This document shows, one piece after another, positions 5,402-5,945 of a stretch of 5,945 nucleotides of DNA. The notes below the pieces were generated by a model. That model was not told where the DNA came from, ran no database searches, and worked only from the letters and a program-made list of their open reading frames with translations. Location: contig JADFPM010000174.1 in NCBI GenBank assembly GCA_022562335.1, forward strand, positions 1 through 5,945, read 5' to 3'. Source of the DNA: Chloroflexota bacterium. GTDB taxonomy: Bacteria; Chloroflexota; Dehalococcoidia; Lucifugimonadales; UBA3495. Each line of letters begins with the position of its first letter. The first letter of the stretch is position 1. The translations under genes and the position numbers were made by a program.

Positions 5402-5945
5402 CTAAAACAACACCACCGAACGCAGGACCTCTCCCCGCTCCATCTTGTGGAAGGCGTCTTCGACATCGCCCAGGGAGATGGTCTCTGAAACGAACTTGTC
5501 CAGGTCCAGCCGCCCCTGCAGGTGCAGGTCGATATAGGTGGGGAAGTCCCGGGAGGGCAGGCAGTCGCCGTACCAGGAGGACTTGAGGCTGCCGCCCCGG
5601 CCGAAAACTTCCAGAAGGGGCAGTTCTATCTTCATTTCCGGGTTGGGCACGCCCACCAGCACCACCGTGCCCGCGTGGTCCCTGGCGTAAAAGGCCTGCT
5701 CGTAGGTCACCGGACTGCCCACGGCATCGATGGCCACGTTGACCCCGTGGCCGCCGGTGATGTCCCGAATCGCCTTCACCGGGTCCGTTCCCGTGGAATT
5801 GATGGTGTGGGTGGCGCCGAACCCCTTGGCCCATTCCAGCTTCCGGTCGTCGATGTCCACGCCGATGATGGTGTGGGCCCCGGCCAGTTTCGCTCCGGCG
5901 ATGGCGGCGTCGCCAACACCGCCGCATCCGAACACGGCTACAGAG
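5402..5945 (-). CDS. Zinc-type alcohol dehydrogenase, S-(hydroxymethyl)mycothiol dehydrogenase (MscR)-like (partial, N-terminus beyond window)
   Basis: This is the C-terminal 180 residues of a medium-chain NAD-dependent dehydrogenase. The frame is open to the right edge, and GTG at 5935 is internal, not the start. The visible part begins in the Rossmann fold: VFGCGGVG with the GxGxxG loop (visible residues 6-11), then IIGVDIDDRK, whose D30 at the end of the second strand points to NAD(H) rather than NADP(H). Later signatures YEQAFYARDHAGTVVLVGVP, SLKSSWYGDCLPSRDFPT and DVEDAFHKMERGEVLRSVV match, from memory, mycobacterial MscR, which oxidises the formaldehyde-mycothiol adduct and also has S-nitrosomycothiol reductase activity. 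Family members are about 360 residues, so about half is missing, including the catalytic and structural zinc ligands. The stop is TAG at 5404-5402. A related NAD-linked alcohol dehydrogenase with another thiol or an ordinary alcohol as substrate is the main alternative. Confidence 0.93.
   Translation of the reverse strand, partial: SVAVFGCGGVGDAAIAGAKLAGAHTIIGVDIDDRKLEWAKGFGATHTINSTGTDPVKAIRDITGGHGVNVAIDAVGSPVTYEQAFYARDHAGTVVLVGVPNPEMKIELPLLEVFGRGGSLKSSWYGDCLPSRDFPTYIDLHLQGRLDLDKFVSETISLGDVEDAFHKMERGEVLRSVVLF

Noticed and set aside
5201..5488. Plus-strand frame of 95 codons running from the spacer into the dehydrogenase gene
   Set aside because: No Shine-Dalgarno sequence, no recognisable motif, and its 3' third is antisense to the dehydrogenase C-terminus.
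1..5945. tRNA, rRNA, CRISPR array, insertion sequence or attachment site
   Set aside because: No cloverleaf with a GTTCGA-type arm outside coding sequence, no regularly spaced direct repeats, no transposase or integrase frame, and no terminal inverted repeats were seen on either strand.

Overview
The window carries five protein genes at ordinary bacterial density. G+C is high in the genes (about 60% by eye), and there is a more AT-rich spacer near the right end. I see no rRNA, tRNA, CRISPR array, insertion sequence or phage gene. The source is a free-living-type bacterium. The gene mix (long Lhr helicase, MDMPI_N/DinB-type protein, MscR-like dehydrogenase, GTG starts) would suit Chloroflexota (Dehalococcoidia/SAR202-like) or an actinobacterium. 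That assignment is inference, because the window has no phylogenetic marker.

Layout, left to right. (1) Positions 1-2671, minus strand: the N-terminal 890 residues of a large Lhr-family ATP-dependent helicase, cut by the window edge, with an intact frame throughout. (2) 2785-3555, minus: a Nudix hydrolase with an N-terminal pre-Nudix region like that of NUDT6 and the plant cytosolic Nudix enzymes. (3) 3765-4601, plus: a two-domain protein of the mycothiol-dependent maleylpyruvate isomerase family (metal-binding DinB-like domain plus SCP2-like tail), divergent from the Nudix gene. (4) 4625-5023, minus: a stand-alone CheY-like receiver-domain response regulator, convergent with gene 3. (5) 5402-5945, minus: the C-terminal half of a zinc-type alcohol dehydrogenase resembling S-(hydroxymethyl)mycothiol dehydrogenase (MscR), cut by the right edge.

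Regulatory signals. The helicase and Nudix genes each have an almost identical extended -10 box (TTATGCTAAACT and TTATGCTATACT). The helicase box is placed so that transcription should start at the A of its ATG, which predicts a leaderless mRNA. The Nudix promoter and the candidate promoter of gene 3 overlap back to back at their -35 positions. A hairpin lies between the convergent genes 3 and 4, and a terminator-like hairpin follows gene 5. The 5024-5401 spacer is otherwise non-coding and rich in inverted repeats.

The genes do not form one obvious pathway. The most suggestive link is that genes 3 and 5 both belong to families whose best-studied members use mycothiol. I found no clear new multi-gene system; the findings are modest, testable observations.
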